The notes under the pieces are model-generated. The model searched no databases. It saw only the letters and a program-made list of their open reading frames with translations, and had not been told where the DNA came from. This document shows positions 46,601-58,942 of a stretch of 64,000 bases of DNA, piece after piece. Each line of letters starts with the position of its first letter. Position 1 is the first letter of the stretch. The DNA is from Varroa destructor (lineage: Eukaryota > Arthropoda > Arachnida > Mesostigmata > Varroidae): positions 43,361,119 to 43,425,118 of the forward strand of contig NW_019211457.1 in assembly GCF_002443255.2 (NCBI RefSeq). Direction: 5' to 3'. The position numbers and the translations under genes are program-made.

Positions 46601-49600
46601 CGATATTGAATGCCACCCGTCTGAGCTCATGATCGACCACTAAAGAACTAGACGAACGTACACGATTCTTATTTCCCGAAGGCGTCGATCAATATTTAAA
46701 TTTCCTTAACAGAAGAGCTTTTTCCCTGAATGGTATTACATCCATGAAATAAGATGTAAAGTTTGCGACTGAGAGAACATGGTTACATATACAGTTTATA
46801 ATGAAACCATTACCATAATCATTTAGACGAATCGAAATGAAGCTTGGCAGAAAGCGGATGAATAGCAGGTGCGAGTGTGGTTTTGTATGAATTTACCTTT
46901 TAACTTCTACCGTTGACTTAAGGCCACGTTGCACCCTAGTCCTATCACATTCGCAGAAGGCTGCCGCCCTACAGCCGGCCTGAATAATCAGCATGTCGTC
47001 TTTTTGCAGGGACATCCCCAAAAGATCAAATGAAAAGCAAACAAGCCGATGGCTATAAACCGACACCGAAGCACAGATGATGACAGAAGTTTTACGGTGG
47101 AGGAAAATACGCGCTACGTACATAGGTAATGAACTCTCATAACATCGGCTTTCATGGGGTGCGAACTGGCATTAAAGCTGAGGCGGAGATTAGAAGAAAA
47201 CTAGATGAATTTTCCAAGGCAATAGATTTTATAGCGGAGGTGGTGTTAGTCCACGGTGGACACTCGAAGTCCCTTGCAAAGCAATAAATAAAAATCCTGC
47301 GAGTATCTTTTGGCATGGACAGACGTCATTTCGAAGTGGGGTGAGCAGTTCCTCCCAAATCCTATATACTTTCACTAACCCGGGCGAGCACGAGGGGGGT
47401 ACAGAAAAGTATGTCAAAACGCACTGCGGCTACTTATCCGTTTCTTTTTAGCGACGAACATTGACTAGTCGTGAAGAAGCTGAAAATTGCTAAGGAATCG
47501 AGTGTTGAGCGGATCGGCTCATTTTGTTCTTCTACTTCGTTGCAAGATAATAAAAAAACTGCAAGTAGTTGAGACAACGCTTTTTCTTTAGAACGGCAAC
47601 GATGCTAGCAAATCCTTAGGTGGTTGAAAATATACATTGGTTTACTTGAACCATAGATAACTTTCAGCTCTGCTATGATCAGTCGCTGCTGCTGTCGCTC
47701 CTGTCATAGTAGCGCACCCGTCAACGATGAATCCACTGCATCTGCCGTCAGGCAGAAATGATTTGCTCATATTACTTCCCCTCTTACCTGCACCTTTCAA
47801 TCCGATATCTTGAGGTTGGTAAGTTCAAGCGTTTTCACTGACCAAGCAACAAAGTCAGGACACCGTTGTCTGTCACTGATGCCAAAATGCAATAGTGCAA
47901 CATTGCAGGAAATGAAGAATCTTGTTATCTGCCTAGCGAGCATATAGATGCACAAAGATAGCGTCATGCACGTAACCTTGTTCAAAGAGCTGCTGTAAAA
48001 GCCCCGAGGCAAAAAACTAGCTAGAGAAAAGCTTTTGCGATCTGAGCGAGGATTGAAAGTAACGCGGCTTCGTGCGTGCACATGAATGCTGATGGACGCT
48101 AAGCAAAACGACAGGGCAATAGTCTTTGCACAATGGAACACTGTCCTATCCGGCGAACAAGGTCCCACCGCTGTCGGCGCCACCGGCACTAAAGTCGCCT
48201 CCACAATCATATCTCCTCAGGCAGGTCCTCGTATAAAATGGTTTGTGTTGCTTTCAACCCAGGAACGATTTAGTGTTCACAAGAAGCATTACTGTAGCAA
48301 CGGCAGGCATACGATGAAGCACAGACAAGAATCAAACATCTGTCTGCACCGAAACCACGGGAACGACATATAACAGCGGAATAAACAACGGCTTTTGCGT
48401 TAGAAAATGCCGTTTGAATAACAAGAACAGCGCGAAGCCAGGTGAGAAAAAATTATGTCGAAGAGTGCTATTCTCGGTTGCAGGGATCAAAGGTATGGCT
48501 GGATGGGATTTGGGAGCAATTGGGTAGTTCAGCAAACGCAGATACCAATCTAATGTACTCGATACCAGTGTAACGATTAATTTCCCCATAACTTTGGGTT
48601 CGTGCTGTAGAAGTTCGATGGAAGTGCTTTTCGGCGCCTGCTTCTACTAAGCTTTTTGTGCTAAAGTTGCCCAGTCGCCGAGGAATACGGCTGCTTCTTC
48701 ATGCTAAGGTCTTTGCGTCCAGTAAGCAAGAGGAAATACGTATTACTAGAACTATAAGTTCTGCAATAACTTCTACTCGCTGTTCTTGGACCCAACATCT
48801 CCACAAGTCAAAGTCATTGCTCAACCAGCCAATGCGAGATCGAACTGTTGCAACGGTGAAGACATCTGCTGAAACGCGTTTGTTCATGGCATAATTCCGT
48901 CAGCAGTTTTTAATCCGACTTTTGTTTTCTTAACATGTTATGCTTCTGCAGAGTTCCAGAAATGTAATTTGTAGAATGTGTGGATGACCTTATAAGACGT
49001 ACATATTCAGCAAATGGATTGCCGTTTCGCGCATTTCCGCCAGCATATCCAGTACTTACGTAACCCTATATATAAACTTAAATATGTCCTTGTCTGGCTG
49101 CTGTAGTGTTTCTGTTCTAGCTCCGTTTTTCTCGGGTGTCTGTCGTTAAGACGAAATGGTCGAGTCGCAACAATAACGACTATCACTAAAACGACGGCCA
49201 TAACGACACGACCTTATAGTTCTTCTCGAAGCAGGCCGTACTGCTATGCATCGTATGTTCGTACTATGCCAGTGCATATGTCAAGACACGTCATGAGACT
49301 TGGACAGCTGCGTGTAACTGAAATAAAGGCCGCCAGTGATGCTCCTTACTCCCAACCTTTGCGCCTCTTTAATCCTTTAGGCGCCTCGTAGCCACTGCAG
49401 GACGGCTGTCTCTAGATTTCCACGACGTTGAGTTCCTTAGAAGCCGTCGAAGGCCAACTCAATCCAGCCCTAACCCAAGTTAAGCTAAAATCGTAATCAA
49501 CTCACGTACGATAATCTCTTCCAATGTTCGCAGTCGCTCATTTCCCTTTCTCTAAACCTGTGAGTCATTCGGCCACTATTCCTGTCTTGCATTAAGACTG

Positions 49601-51033
49601 TCACCGTACAGTCGACACTACACAGCAAACTGAGCAAGGTTTCAGAGTTGTAGGTACGTCTTTCTCTATTGCTCACAACGTGGCCCTTGTAACTGTGACC
49701 GTCAGGAAACCTTTTCGCGGCCGCAGTTGCGTAAGCAATAGAGATCACACCGGCGACAGGCGTGGATAGAAAAATGAAGTATGACTTGCAGCACTGTGGC
49801 AGCGACTTCTCGTCATCGGCAACAGCAGCATTGTCACTTCAATGAAGCTGAGCTGAAAGGTTAACCTCGAATAGAGAAAGACGGCTTGGGAGCTGAACGT
49901 AGCAAGGTCAAGTGGCGCAACAAACGACAAATACAGACAGTAAACCAACGATTGTTTCCAAATAAAGAAGAACGAGTAATTAAGTTACTAAATACAAAAG
50001 ATACAGTAAACGTAACAGAAGAGTTTCCATCGCTGTTGTCGCCGTAAAGAAGAAGGTACTAAACCAGTGCTTATACTCGTTCATGCTTCAGTTGCTTAAC
50101 TTCTAATCTAGCGAGCGTATAATGTGCATGTGTGCATATTTGTTTAACTGCAAATGTATAAAACTTATTTATATTCCCATTTTTATCCATATTTGTGCGT
50201 ATGTTAAAGGACAGCGTATAGTATCGGTAAGTAGCCATGAAAAAAAACCATCGACATTTATATAGAAGTCATCATTGACGTGGTTGTATGATTGTTTCGT
50301 TCCAAACAATATTATTATATTATACACAAATCGTAGAATTCGGCAAACGAATCTCTGTAAGTGTAAAGTGGCCACGGGAACGTCGGCAAGTCATACAAAA
50401 ATTTCTCGTTGAGCACCATTTTGTCCTGACCATAGCCGTTACAGGTGATCCACTTTCTTTTTTGCCATGTACCTTCACCCCATATATTCACATTTCTAGT
50501 ATTCACTACTAACTTTACCAACTCATTTTTATGTCAGGCTGGAGTACAAACGCAACAGTTAATCAAGCCGGGACGCTGCCATCCGTACCTTCAACTACAT
50601 TTGGTAATCAGAAGTTAACGAGAACCTCAACAGGACACCACATTGCTACAGTAGTTTCGGTGTGAAACTACGACTCTCTGGAAACTATCTTGATGAAGCA
50701 AAAAATAACAGTATAACCTGCACCTGTTATACAAAATTTAGTTTGCAGTCATATTACTAAAGAAAATGAACATTCGCTATATAATAGCGAAACAAGCCCC
50801 ATCTGGTCAAAATTCTACCACTTTATCCCGGATCGCGAGGCAGAAACTATATGCCCACTATAGGTCTCGATGCCGCTTTGTAAAACAGCCGTGTCCTATC
50901 CTTCTCTATCCCGTCTTCCCATGTACCTATCTTTTTTTTTTTGACTTGTATAGAACCGAAATCTGTTGGCTTTTCTCTTCCGTGTCTCCTATGCGAGTCC
51001 TACCTAACAAAGTTGCGCCCCGTTTTAAGGTAG
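46601..51033. other. GC-richer zone with short overlapping frames
   Basis: Frames up to 137 codons are open on both strands, notably minus 47797-48210 and plus 48086-48373. The plus frame reads as codon-like (for example AKQNDRAIVFAQWNTVLSGE) but has no recognised domain. A true-ATG frame of 137 codons runs at 50766-51179 (+) and overlaps the minus-strand exon candidate at 51034-51271, so at most one is likely real. No repeat element was recognised. Confidence 0.3.
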
Positions 51034-51271
51034 CTACATGGATAAAGTATACCGCCCAGACGCTACGTCTGTACGACGGTTTGCGTCAATGCAGGGAAAG
51101 GGTACTTCACATCTTTCGACTGCTACAGCCCGTTTGCCTCTTTGCTTCTTGTTGTCTGGTTGGAGCTGGGCAGAATTAGCCAGGACTGTTAGTGCTTCTC
51201 TGGTACACATCTGTTGATTATGGGCCCTTAATCGTTCTCTGGGGAGCTTCCAGCATACGGGCTGGTTGCGT
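51034..51271 (-). CDS. Candidate exon, unknown protein
   Basis: A long pyrimidine tract (TTTGCTCTCCTTCTCCTGTT, then CCAACCATTTCAG) forms a strong acceptor on the minus strand. The frame is open from 51271 to a TAG at 51034. Codons are RNY-like, with hydrophilic segments such as REALTVLANSAQLQPDNKKQ and ERCEVPFPCIDANRRTDVAS. If real it would be a terminal exon of about 78 codons. The opposite strand holds an ATG frame over 50766-51179. No family is recognised. Confidence 0.25.
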
Positions 51272-52932
51272 CTGAAATGGTTGGAACAGGAGAAGGAGAG
51301 CAAAGGGGAACAGTCCTCTGTCGAAAGGCGTCGCTAACTCGGCGAGCCAGAGCTGCCCAATTGAGACCAGTGAAGACGAGAGCTACTCACTTAAATAGCC
51401 TGCCTAGCCAGCCTGTCTGCTACGAGTATGGCCCTTACCAACGTCTCCTTTCACTCGTCGCTGCCGCTTTCTAGCACTTAAAACATATCTCGCTATTTCC
51501 GTTCTCCTGTAACCTCACGGACTTCTGCTGCCATCGAGGTCTTGACCAGCAGCGCACAGCTTCCTGCATCTCAGCTATCCCGGTTATACCACAGGCAGCC
51601 AGCGATTAGCTTAGGTGGTGCCAAGGAATAAGCCGTGTATGGTAAAAAGTTTTTGCCATACCCTCTTCATCGTCCTGACTGGGTTATTTAATGCCATCGA
51701 GTCTATGTCCTTGTTAGTCCAGAGCGCCTATATTTCTATACACCCATCTTGTAGACTGCTGCCGCTTTCGCTAACGTCTCCGTCGCTGCTGTTGCTGCTG
51801 ACGCCCAGCTACCGTTCTGGCAGTAACTAGGTAAGGGACAGTTAAATACGGCTGAACAAGGCGTTTCTCCACCAGAAAGACTGATTCGGTGAACGGCTTG
51901 ACGCCATCACTAGATAGAGAAGTAGCAGCTGGGTGCGGCTCTATTACCTCCATCACAGGTCTACAGGGGGCTGGTGAGTGAAAAGCCAGCAGGCCATTGG
52001 TGCTGTCCGGACCTTCCTGCTTGTACATGCAACAGCTTCTGGGACCTCTCGCTGAGACAAAATACGGCTCGAGCCATAACCGACTTGGGTTAGTCAGCGA
52101 ACATAGAGATAGACCGGTACGTTGGAATAGTTGCAGTACCACCCTAGCTAGTCACACTGATAGATATTCAGCTACTGTAGCAGGCGCAGGCAACTGGCGA
52201 TATTCGGGCAGACTCCAATATGCTGGGTGAGCCAGTGTGCGGCCGGAAATACTGAAATGGTTTTCGCAGCAGGCCAGTCATGTTGGCAAGCCGCAGATGT
52301 CAAACGGTTTGGTATGCCAGCGACGTCGGCTGATGTTCTAGCCAGCAGATCGTTCAGCTTTCATTGTCGACTATGAAAGCGCCACGGGTTAGTTTGTTGG
52401 CCATTTATACATCGCATTACATGTACCCCTGACTTCCATATGGATCTCTCTCACACAAGGCATTCCTCGTATACTGACCTAATTCCCATTTTGTTCCATG
52501 TCAATTCTGACTCATTCGCTCTAAAGCTGATATTGTGTTGGTCGTCGCTGAAAGCCATTGTTTTATAGAACAGAAAAGCCAACACCAAGCCATTGGTTAG
52601 CCGTCGGTCAATGTTAACAGATGCGTTCGCCTTAAAACTGTGCTGCCGTAACTATATAGCTGGCGGCAGATGTATATATGGTCACCGTCGCAATAGCAGA
52701 CCTAGCACATAGGAGGCAAGAGTATACAAGGAGTGGACGTAATTGGCAGCCATGGATGCGACACTGGTATTTGATGCGATAATATGGATGGCCAGACTGC
52801 TCGTCCGAGGAGAGCAAGATTTGCTTCCTCGAACCCTACTAACGACTCATAAATATAGAATAGAAAATCATAATTACAAAATAGTAAGATTGTAAAGACA
52901 TTACAAGCTCACGAAGTAAAAGTATTCGAATT
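51272..52932. other. GC-richer stretch with short frames
   Basis: Plus 51277-51474 and minus 51771-52142 (123 codons, ending in a Gln/Arg-rich run from a CTG/CCG-like repeat near 51775-51805) are open. Neither has a recognised domain. The direct words TTGGCA and GCCAG are frequent, but no repeat unit could be defined. Confidence 0.3.
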
Positions 52933-52958
52933 AAGCTACCTATATGAATAGGTAGCTT
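52933..52958. repeat. Perfect 11-bp inverted repeat with ATGA loop
   Basis: AAGCTACCTAT (52933-52943) and ATAGGTAGCTT (52948-52958) are exact reverse complements separated by four bases. By itself this is only mildly unexpected in 64 kb, but it shares the four-base spacer with the two longer palindromes at 14.04 and 21.275 kb. Confidence 0.85.
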
Positions 52959-55499
52959 GCAAAGTAAACCTTACACATATAATTGTTTATAGATAAATAA
53001 ATAAAATCCGTGTGTCAACAGCATGCGAACCGCTTTATGATCAAAGCACTACGCTTTCTATTTTAGGCCTCTTGAATAAATTCATTCATCCATCCAATTC
53101 CACCATATCTGTGTCTTTTTGTTACCCACTACAATTTCACGACGTGGTCTTATACTCCTATGCCAATTGGTGGCCGATTCTTGCTAGGACATATTCCGTC
53201 CAAAGGCGGCCCTCATGCCAATAACGTTAGAACCGTGGAGCGTCAAATGCGGGTGTTTTATTCCACAGAGCAGCTTAGAAATCCTGATTTTTTTCACTCT
53301 TCAATCTTCTTTGCCTTTTTGGATCCTGCCCGTCTTTTCCTGCCAACTGCCGTGTGTTTAAATGACTGGTCTCTGGTGGCCCCACTGACATGTAACAACT
53401 TCTAGTAACGCCAGCTACAGTGGCTTCGAGGACTTCGTAACTGCGAATAAAAACTTCCAGTGATTAGGGCACCGACCGGATGAATTTTAGGCCCTCCAAA
53501 ACGTGTTCGCACATACCCTGTCCATTTTGCGGCTAAGTAGCCTTGCCGCTGCGCTGGCAGTTCACAGTAGTCGACCATAGCAGTTTACCATTGGTTAGTA
53601 ATTAGTCGAGCCGATAACTGCCGGCTTCACAAGTTATGGCCACGACCATCAACATCACCATAGTCTCAGTTGCTCCATCTTAGCGCAGTTACCATACAGT
53701 CGCAAAGCCCTTCATCCGTTTCTCGAGCGATATTCGACGAAGGCCACAGTATACTCCGGTAGTCGCAGTGACATCGTACTGACGGCAGCTTCTTTCCTTT
53801 ATCACTAGCGGCAGCTAGCGTATCAAAGAGACGCTACTTTGTGCTAGACTGAGCACGAAATGATTAAAGTTTACTATTTGCTTTCGAAAGAAAAAAAAAT
53901 AAGTAGAATACAGGAGCGTAAAACTACATTCAACGATTGGGAGAAGAGAAAAAGATGAAAACTTGTGAGAGGAGGGGGGTTAGAAAAAAGAGAGATTTAA
54001 CAGGCAATGCGTAAGCAACGGGTTCTTGCCGACTTACATACACCTTGTGTTACTTACTAGTACGCTACAAACGAGCGGTAATTGCGTATCGAGTGGATAG
54101 GTAGCCCTGACATTCCGACCCCGCACAATCGTACAAAAAACTCCAAACCTAAATACAACTTAGTTCAGGTTCAGGTTCTATTTTTATAACCAGCGTCGTA
54201 TGCGGGTAAGCTAGATTAAAGATATAAGCTACTACGTATTGTCTATGCAGAAACCATCGGTGTCCAGAATCAATGCCATTAACGTTTTAGCTTTTTTTTA
54301 ATGTATATGAATTAGACACTTTGGGCAATTAGGACTAATGGATTTTTTGTCGGAGTTTCGAAATAACGAGCGTAAAGGATGATCAAACCAGGCCTGACCG
54401 ATCAACGAGGGCACAACCAATGGGTTGTAATGTAGATGCAAGGGAAAATGTGTGTATATTAAAAGATTATGCTAAACGAAGGTATCGTGTTTTTACGTTT
54501 GTGCCACATGTTTTTAAAGTAAATTATCACGACCATATTGTGAAAGCGTGCCTAAACATTTGGCATAGACCGAATAATGTCTCTGACTAGTGCGTCACGT
54601 TTCAGATAATTAAGATCACATATCACGGTTTAATTGCTAGAATTGGTAGAATTGCTTAGACTTCGATAACGAGTCACGAAAATTAGACAGGTTTCTACGT
54701 GCTCAAATTAGTAGCGGAAAAAGCTTACTTTCTTCCAATCATTTGACTAGAACCACCGGATGCGCCCGCTTTTGAGTTATTGAAAAGTTAGCTTCACATT
54801 ATTCAGCATAACTATCATATCCTGTATGATACATATTGGAGTCTTGCACCTAGTTGATATTGAATTAGTGACTATGGGGCATTCTTTCCTCTACCCAGAG
54901 TCACAGATTTTTCAAAAAAATAAGTATTTTCCATTTATCTTGGACCAAGAATACCGGTAACAAATCCGGCTGGATATTCACCTAATCTGGAGTCTTACTT
55001 ACACTGCCAAAGACTACTGCACAAAATTACGTACTTGCCGAAAGAATGAATAGAAGGAATAGAATAGCTGGACTACTTCAGCAGATCTAATAAATACAGG
55101 AATCTCATAAGGTATAAGTACGCTGTTCAACTTCTGGCTACAAAGCTTGCAGTACAGAAAAGTTCCAAGGGAAGAAGCACCATTAGACATGAAATAAATG
55201 TTGTTTATTGCGGTGTTGCTCGTGGTACCAGCTCCGAAGTGAGGATACTACGCTTCTTTTCTCAAACATAATAAGCTTAAACAGTAAACGCAACGATCCG
55301 AATTGTCACACAGCAAGTTAAGTTTGGACAGTGGAGTTAAGTTTAACTCATACGCGTCGCTTTCGTGCAATAGCTTATCAACAACCGCCGTACAATTTAG
55401 ATTTCAGATAACGACGCACAAATCCATATAAATCAGCTGCAACGTGAATTCTGCTAGAAGCCGTATAACATGGATTCTTTGACACCGAGATTTTTGTTG
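52959..55499. other. Non-coding stretch upstream of the BEL/Pao relic
   Basis: GC-richer to about 53.9 kb, then AT-rich. Frames at 53012-53224 and 53160-53405 (+) have no motif. If the BEL/Pao copy once extended upstream, its reverse transcriptase and RNase H should lie here in inverted order of decay, but I could not recognise them. Confidence 0.35.
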
Positions 55500-56000
55500 G
55501 GCTGCAATAATATCTCCAGCTTGAGTACCCGGGTTCTTAATGCGCTCTTTACCTAGGCAACAACGATTTAATTCGTTACTGGTCTAAGTTGAAAGGTCTG
55601 ATTTACGACAAGGAGTTTTTTAAACTGCTACCAAGAAAAGCTTTCAGAGTGCGTTTATTGATCCAGCTTGCACCCCATATTACCTTAGGTGGAATTAGGT
55701 CACTGCTGTGTTACTTGAGGCTGAAATACTTCCTGTTTTACGCTATCAAAACCTTAAAAAAAATGAGAACAGATTGCAAGGCATGATGCTAGCAAAGACA
55801 GAATTTTTACCGCTTCTTCCGATTTCTCACATTGAAACCGTATCACCATTTTACCATGCGGGCGTTGATTTCAGAGGACCAGTGAACAAAAGAGAGAAAC
55901 AAAGCTGGACATTGTATCATGATTTACCTTTTCTGTAGTGACATGCGAAGTCCACCTTTATTTCACTGGATTTCTTTTCTCGGTATGAGGCGTCCTATCA
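55500..56000 (+). mobile_element. BEL/Pao-type retrotransposon integrase relic, frameshifted
   Basis: Two adjacent plus-strand frames carry successive parts of a BEL/Pao-like pol. The first (55589-55786) reads KLLPRKAFRVRLLIQLAPHI, then TLGGIRSLLCYLR and, at its end, DCKA before a stop, which is the layout of the integrase N-terminal His/Cys zinc-binding region. A frame change near 55780 leads to the second (55708-55938) with LPISHIETVSPFYHAGVDFR and GPV. GVDF carries the first catalytic Asp (55867-55869) of the integrase core. Past 55938 the core continues only as scattered similarity in other frames and is lost by about 56000. The second and third catalytic residues and the LTRs were not found. 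It is a dead, old fragment. Confidence 0.82.
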
Positions 56001-58479
56001 AGAGCCATTTAGCACATACGTTGCCTATCATATAAATGTAGAATCTTAATAGGAATCAAGGGCTTATTAGACGACGAGGCACCCTCTTGCGTCTATTGAC
56101 CAATATGTGAACTCGACTCGTTCCACGGAACTAAAACAGATCTACACCCGCTTCTCTGAAAAACCCTGAACGTTTGCTCTACGTAATATACCGATCGAAA
56201 ATAATACTTATCTAACACAATCAGATAAGGCATTGTAAAGCAACTTTTCCCATTGTTCGTACCAGCAACAGCTTGACAGGGCTTGATAAGCTCTTCTATA
56301 TACACTAATGATTGTTCATAGATATCGTGTTTATCGTTTCCCTAGGTATATAGATCTATTTTGTGAATATTATGATAAATTGTGGAGTTCAGTTGAGCTG
56401 GTTTTCTCGTTCTTGATAATAGCTAAATAATATAGTCGTAACGTTGCCAACGTTTATCCTATCATTATAATTTTGCTACCGTCCAGTTATTATTTCTCCA
56501 CCAAAAGGCAAATGTCTCATAAGTTAAGCTATTGGCTATATCCTTTATAATGTGAAAAGCAGAATATATTTGAAAGCCTAGCCGATATTCGTAGTGCTTT
56601 TTGCCTCTAAATAGGTCACTATTGGTCCTAAGTTAAAAAAGAATATATGACACATCTTAAGTTAAAATCCGAGTTTTTCTTTTTGATTTGAAGACATAGA
56701 GTGGGTGACGCTAACTTGTCGACTCAGGTCACAATCCTAGTCATTTAGCAAAACTAGTATTTGAAAAATTAGTAGGGCTTGTCAATGAGCTGCAGTCTGA
56801 TTTAGGCGATTTTTTCGTCTTCGTCCGGTGAGAACTGACGCCATGTATTTACAACGGACGAAACTGTTCTAATCTGATCAGCTGGCGGAGTTGACGCCAG
56901 GCTATTGGACAGTCCCCGTAAGCCTGCGAAACGTGCACAGGCGTTTATCCCTCTCAGAACCAGGTGCATCGCTGTTCGCAGGCAGATTGTAGTTATACAT
57001 TATATGTTATTTCTTTTACTATTTAGTTCTCTTCTCAACAATAGAACCACCCGGTCAAGATTTTCTCGAGGTTGTCTAGACTATCCAGGGCAATCCCATA
57101 CCGCTGGTGAAGACAAAAACAGCCAATCATGACACATTGTAGATTGAAGTCAAAGTTGTTCCTGCAGATATTCTCACTCGATTCTCGATCTATATTTTGC
57201 TCTCACCAAGTCACCGTGATACACATCTAGATACCAAAGATGAATTGCTTGCCCATATACTTGTAAGTACATGAATCCCTTATGTTTCCACCGCAACCCA
57301 TTATCGAACGTCGAGGCTTCTAGACAGCTGTTTGCCAACGGCGCTCACCGAACAACGTAAGATCGTATTCGATGCTCAACTTGAACGCTTTTCGCCTTGC
57401 GTTTATAGTAAGCCGCGTCGCCGTTGATATTGACGGCTCTTATTTCTCCTACGGGATGACATGCAGACCAGCTTTCGGTCCCCACTTTACCTGTACCCAT
57501 TCTACTTTCGCAGTTTCGAGCGTCAGTCAAATCATGACCCTTGATCAGTTAGCCTGGATAGTTTTCATTCGTATGAAGTTTATTTACGAAAAGGCTATTT
57601 GTCTAAAGTTTAAGAGACATTTACGCATTCGTTTGTATTTACCGTGAAACGGCTACGAGCTATAAAACGTTTGGAATTTAACTGTGCCAGTGACACTGCA
57701 CAGTGTTACGTGTTACGCGGGTTCGGTTCTGTAGGCGAAAATGCAGATCTTTGAACTTTGACTGCCATCAGTTACGGCGGCTACAGTGTACGGCTGTTTG
57801 AAAATCTTTGCGTAGGTTTCCAGCTAATCGAGCTATCAATGGAACATTTACTAAGGGAAACCTAACTATAACAATACGTTCCGAGTTGTCTATATTACCA
57901 GCTAGACTTTCGCTTACTTTCTTCTCCGACTGGTTTTCCGACTGCCATCTGCAAGCACCAGTCGAGGCGGATCGGAGCACGGGGGGATCAGCTGTACCGT
58001 TGACACGGAATGGTAAATACAGAACGTGGAGGCGGACAAGCGAAGGGTAATGGAGGGACAGAGTCGATCGCTCTGTTAACAGCGTTTGAGGATAAGGGCC
58101 ATTGCGAAAGGAAGGAACGGGGATCGTAGCTTGCATGTTATTCAACTGACAGACAAGCACACTGGAATAAGCCGGATACGCGGCAAATCAACTATAGTCC
58201 ATGCTACTGGCCGCTATTTCCGTTTACGTCCCCGAAGACGCATTGCGATTAGGTGGAACGATAGCTTTTATCGACCGCACTAGCTTCTTCGCGTTTGCTT
58301 CTCTATCCTGGGTCCAAATAGCTACCAGCAGCAGGAGTTGTAGTATAAAGACAACTAACAGAGAGAGAGAATAGCAAACAGTGCGGTGACTGCATGCGTA
58401 CACAGGGAAGCCACACACGATGTTCCACTGATTCGAATAACGAGTTGCTATAGAGGAGAACAGACAGCTTACTGTAGAG
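56001..58479. other. Non-coding stretch, then GC-richer DNA with opposing frames
   Basis: AT-rich to about 56.9 kb. Between 57.77 and 58.16 kb the minus strand has a 130-codon frame and the plus strand an 80-codon frame (57808-58050); neither has a recognised domain. A small imperfect inverted repeat (ACTGTG...CACAGT) near 57682-57705 is within chance. Confidence 0.35.
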
Positions 58480-58755
58480 TCAATCGCTTCTGTTCGAATT
58501 AGCATAGTACTTTTCCGATCCCCGACCTAGCAATTCAAGAACGCTGTCGCCTGTTGTCGTACACTTTTGACTTCGGCGCCTTGATTGTAGAAGAGACAAG
58601 GCGCTAAAGGCCATGCCTTCTGTCTCGGTGACACAAAGCGCCATTCCCGAGGACAACCTGGGCATAACCCGATCACCTGCAGCGGCCATAAGTAACAAAG
58701 GGGCTAATTGTGCCCTAGCGGGTATATCTGGAGACCCCAATGAGATTTCCGTCAG
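58480..58755 (-). CDS. Weak candidate exon, unknown protein
   Basis: On the minus strand a good acceptor (CCCCTTCCTTTTTCTCATC, then TTCCAG) precedes an open frame from 58755 to a TGA at 58480. Its coding-like segments include LTEISLGSPDIPARAQLAPL and TTTGDSVLELLGRGSEKYYA. It is in direct competition with the ATG-initiated plus-strand frame at 58613-58942. No domain is recognised. Confidence 0.2.
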   Translation of the reverse strand: MTEISLGSPDIPARAQLAPLLLMAAAGDRVMPRLSSGMALCVTETEGMAFSALSLLQSRRRSQKCTTTGDSVLELLGRGSEKYYANSNRSD

Positions 58756-58942
58756 CTGGAAGATGAGAAAAAGGAAGGGGTTAAAACACACACAGCAGAA
58801 AGGTTTGGACAGTTGTTGCGGTGCCAAAAGTAATAGAGCCGATTTGCTTATGCTATGCAAAGTGATGGTAACGCTTAATGAAGAGCTAGACACTTTTAAA
58901 AGGGCAGTATCCTTCTATACAACTGAATGGGGAAGACTATAA
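58613..58942 (+). CDS. Weak candidate protein, 109 aa, unknown
   Basis: An ATG in good context (AAAGGCCATGC) opens a 109-codon frame starting MPSVSVTQSAIPEDNLGITR. A basic middle (KMRKRKGLKHTQQKG) and a helix-prone C-terminus (LLMLCKVMVTLNEELDTFKR) follow before TAA. No signal peptide or known domain is seen, and no AATAAA lies within 100 nt after the stop. The minus strand is open over most of it, so only one of the two frames, or neither, is likely to be a gene. Confidence 0.2.
   Translation: MPSVSVTQSAIPEDNLGITRSPAAAISNKGANCALAGISGDPNEISVSWKMRKRKGLKHTQQKGLDSCCGAKSNRADLLMLCKVMVTLNEELDTFKRAVSFYTTEWGRL

Noticed and set aside
47797..48210. 137-codon minus-strand frame.
   Set aside because: Non-ATG start, Leu/Ser/Cys-rich composition with no domain, and the opposite strand is equally open.
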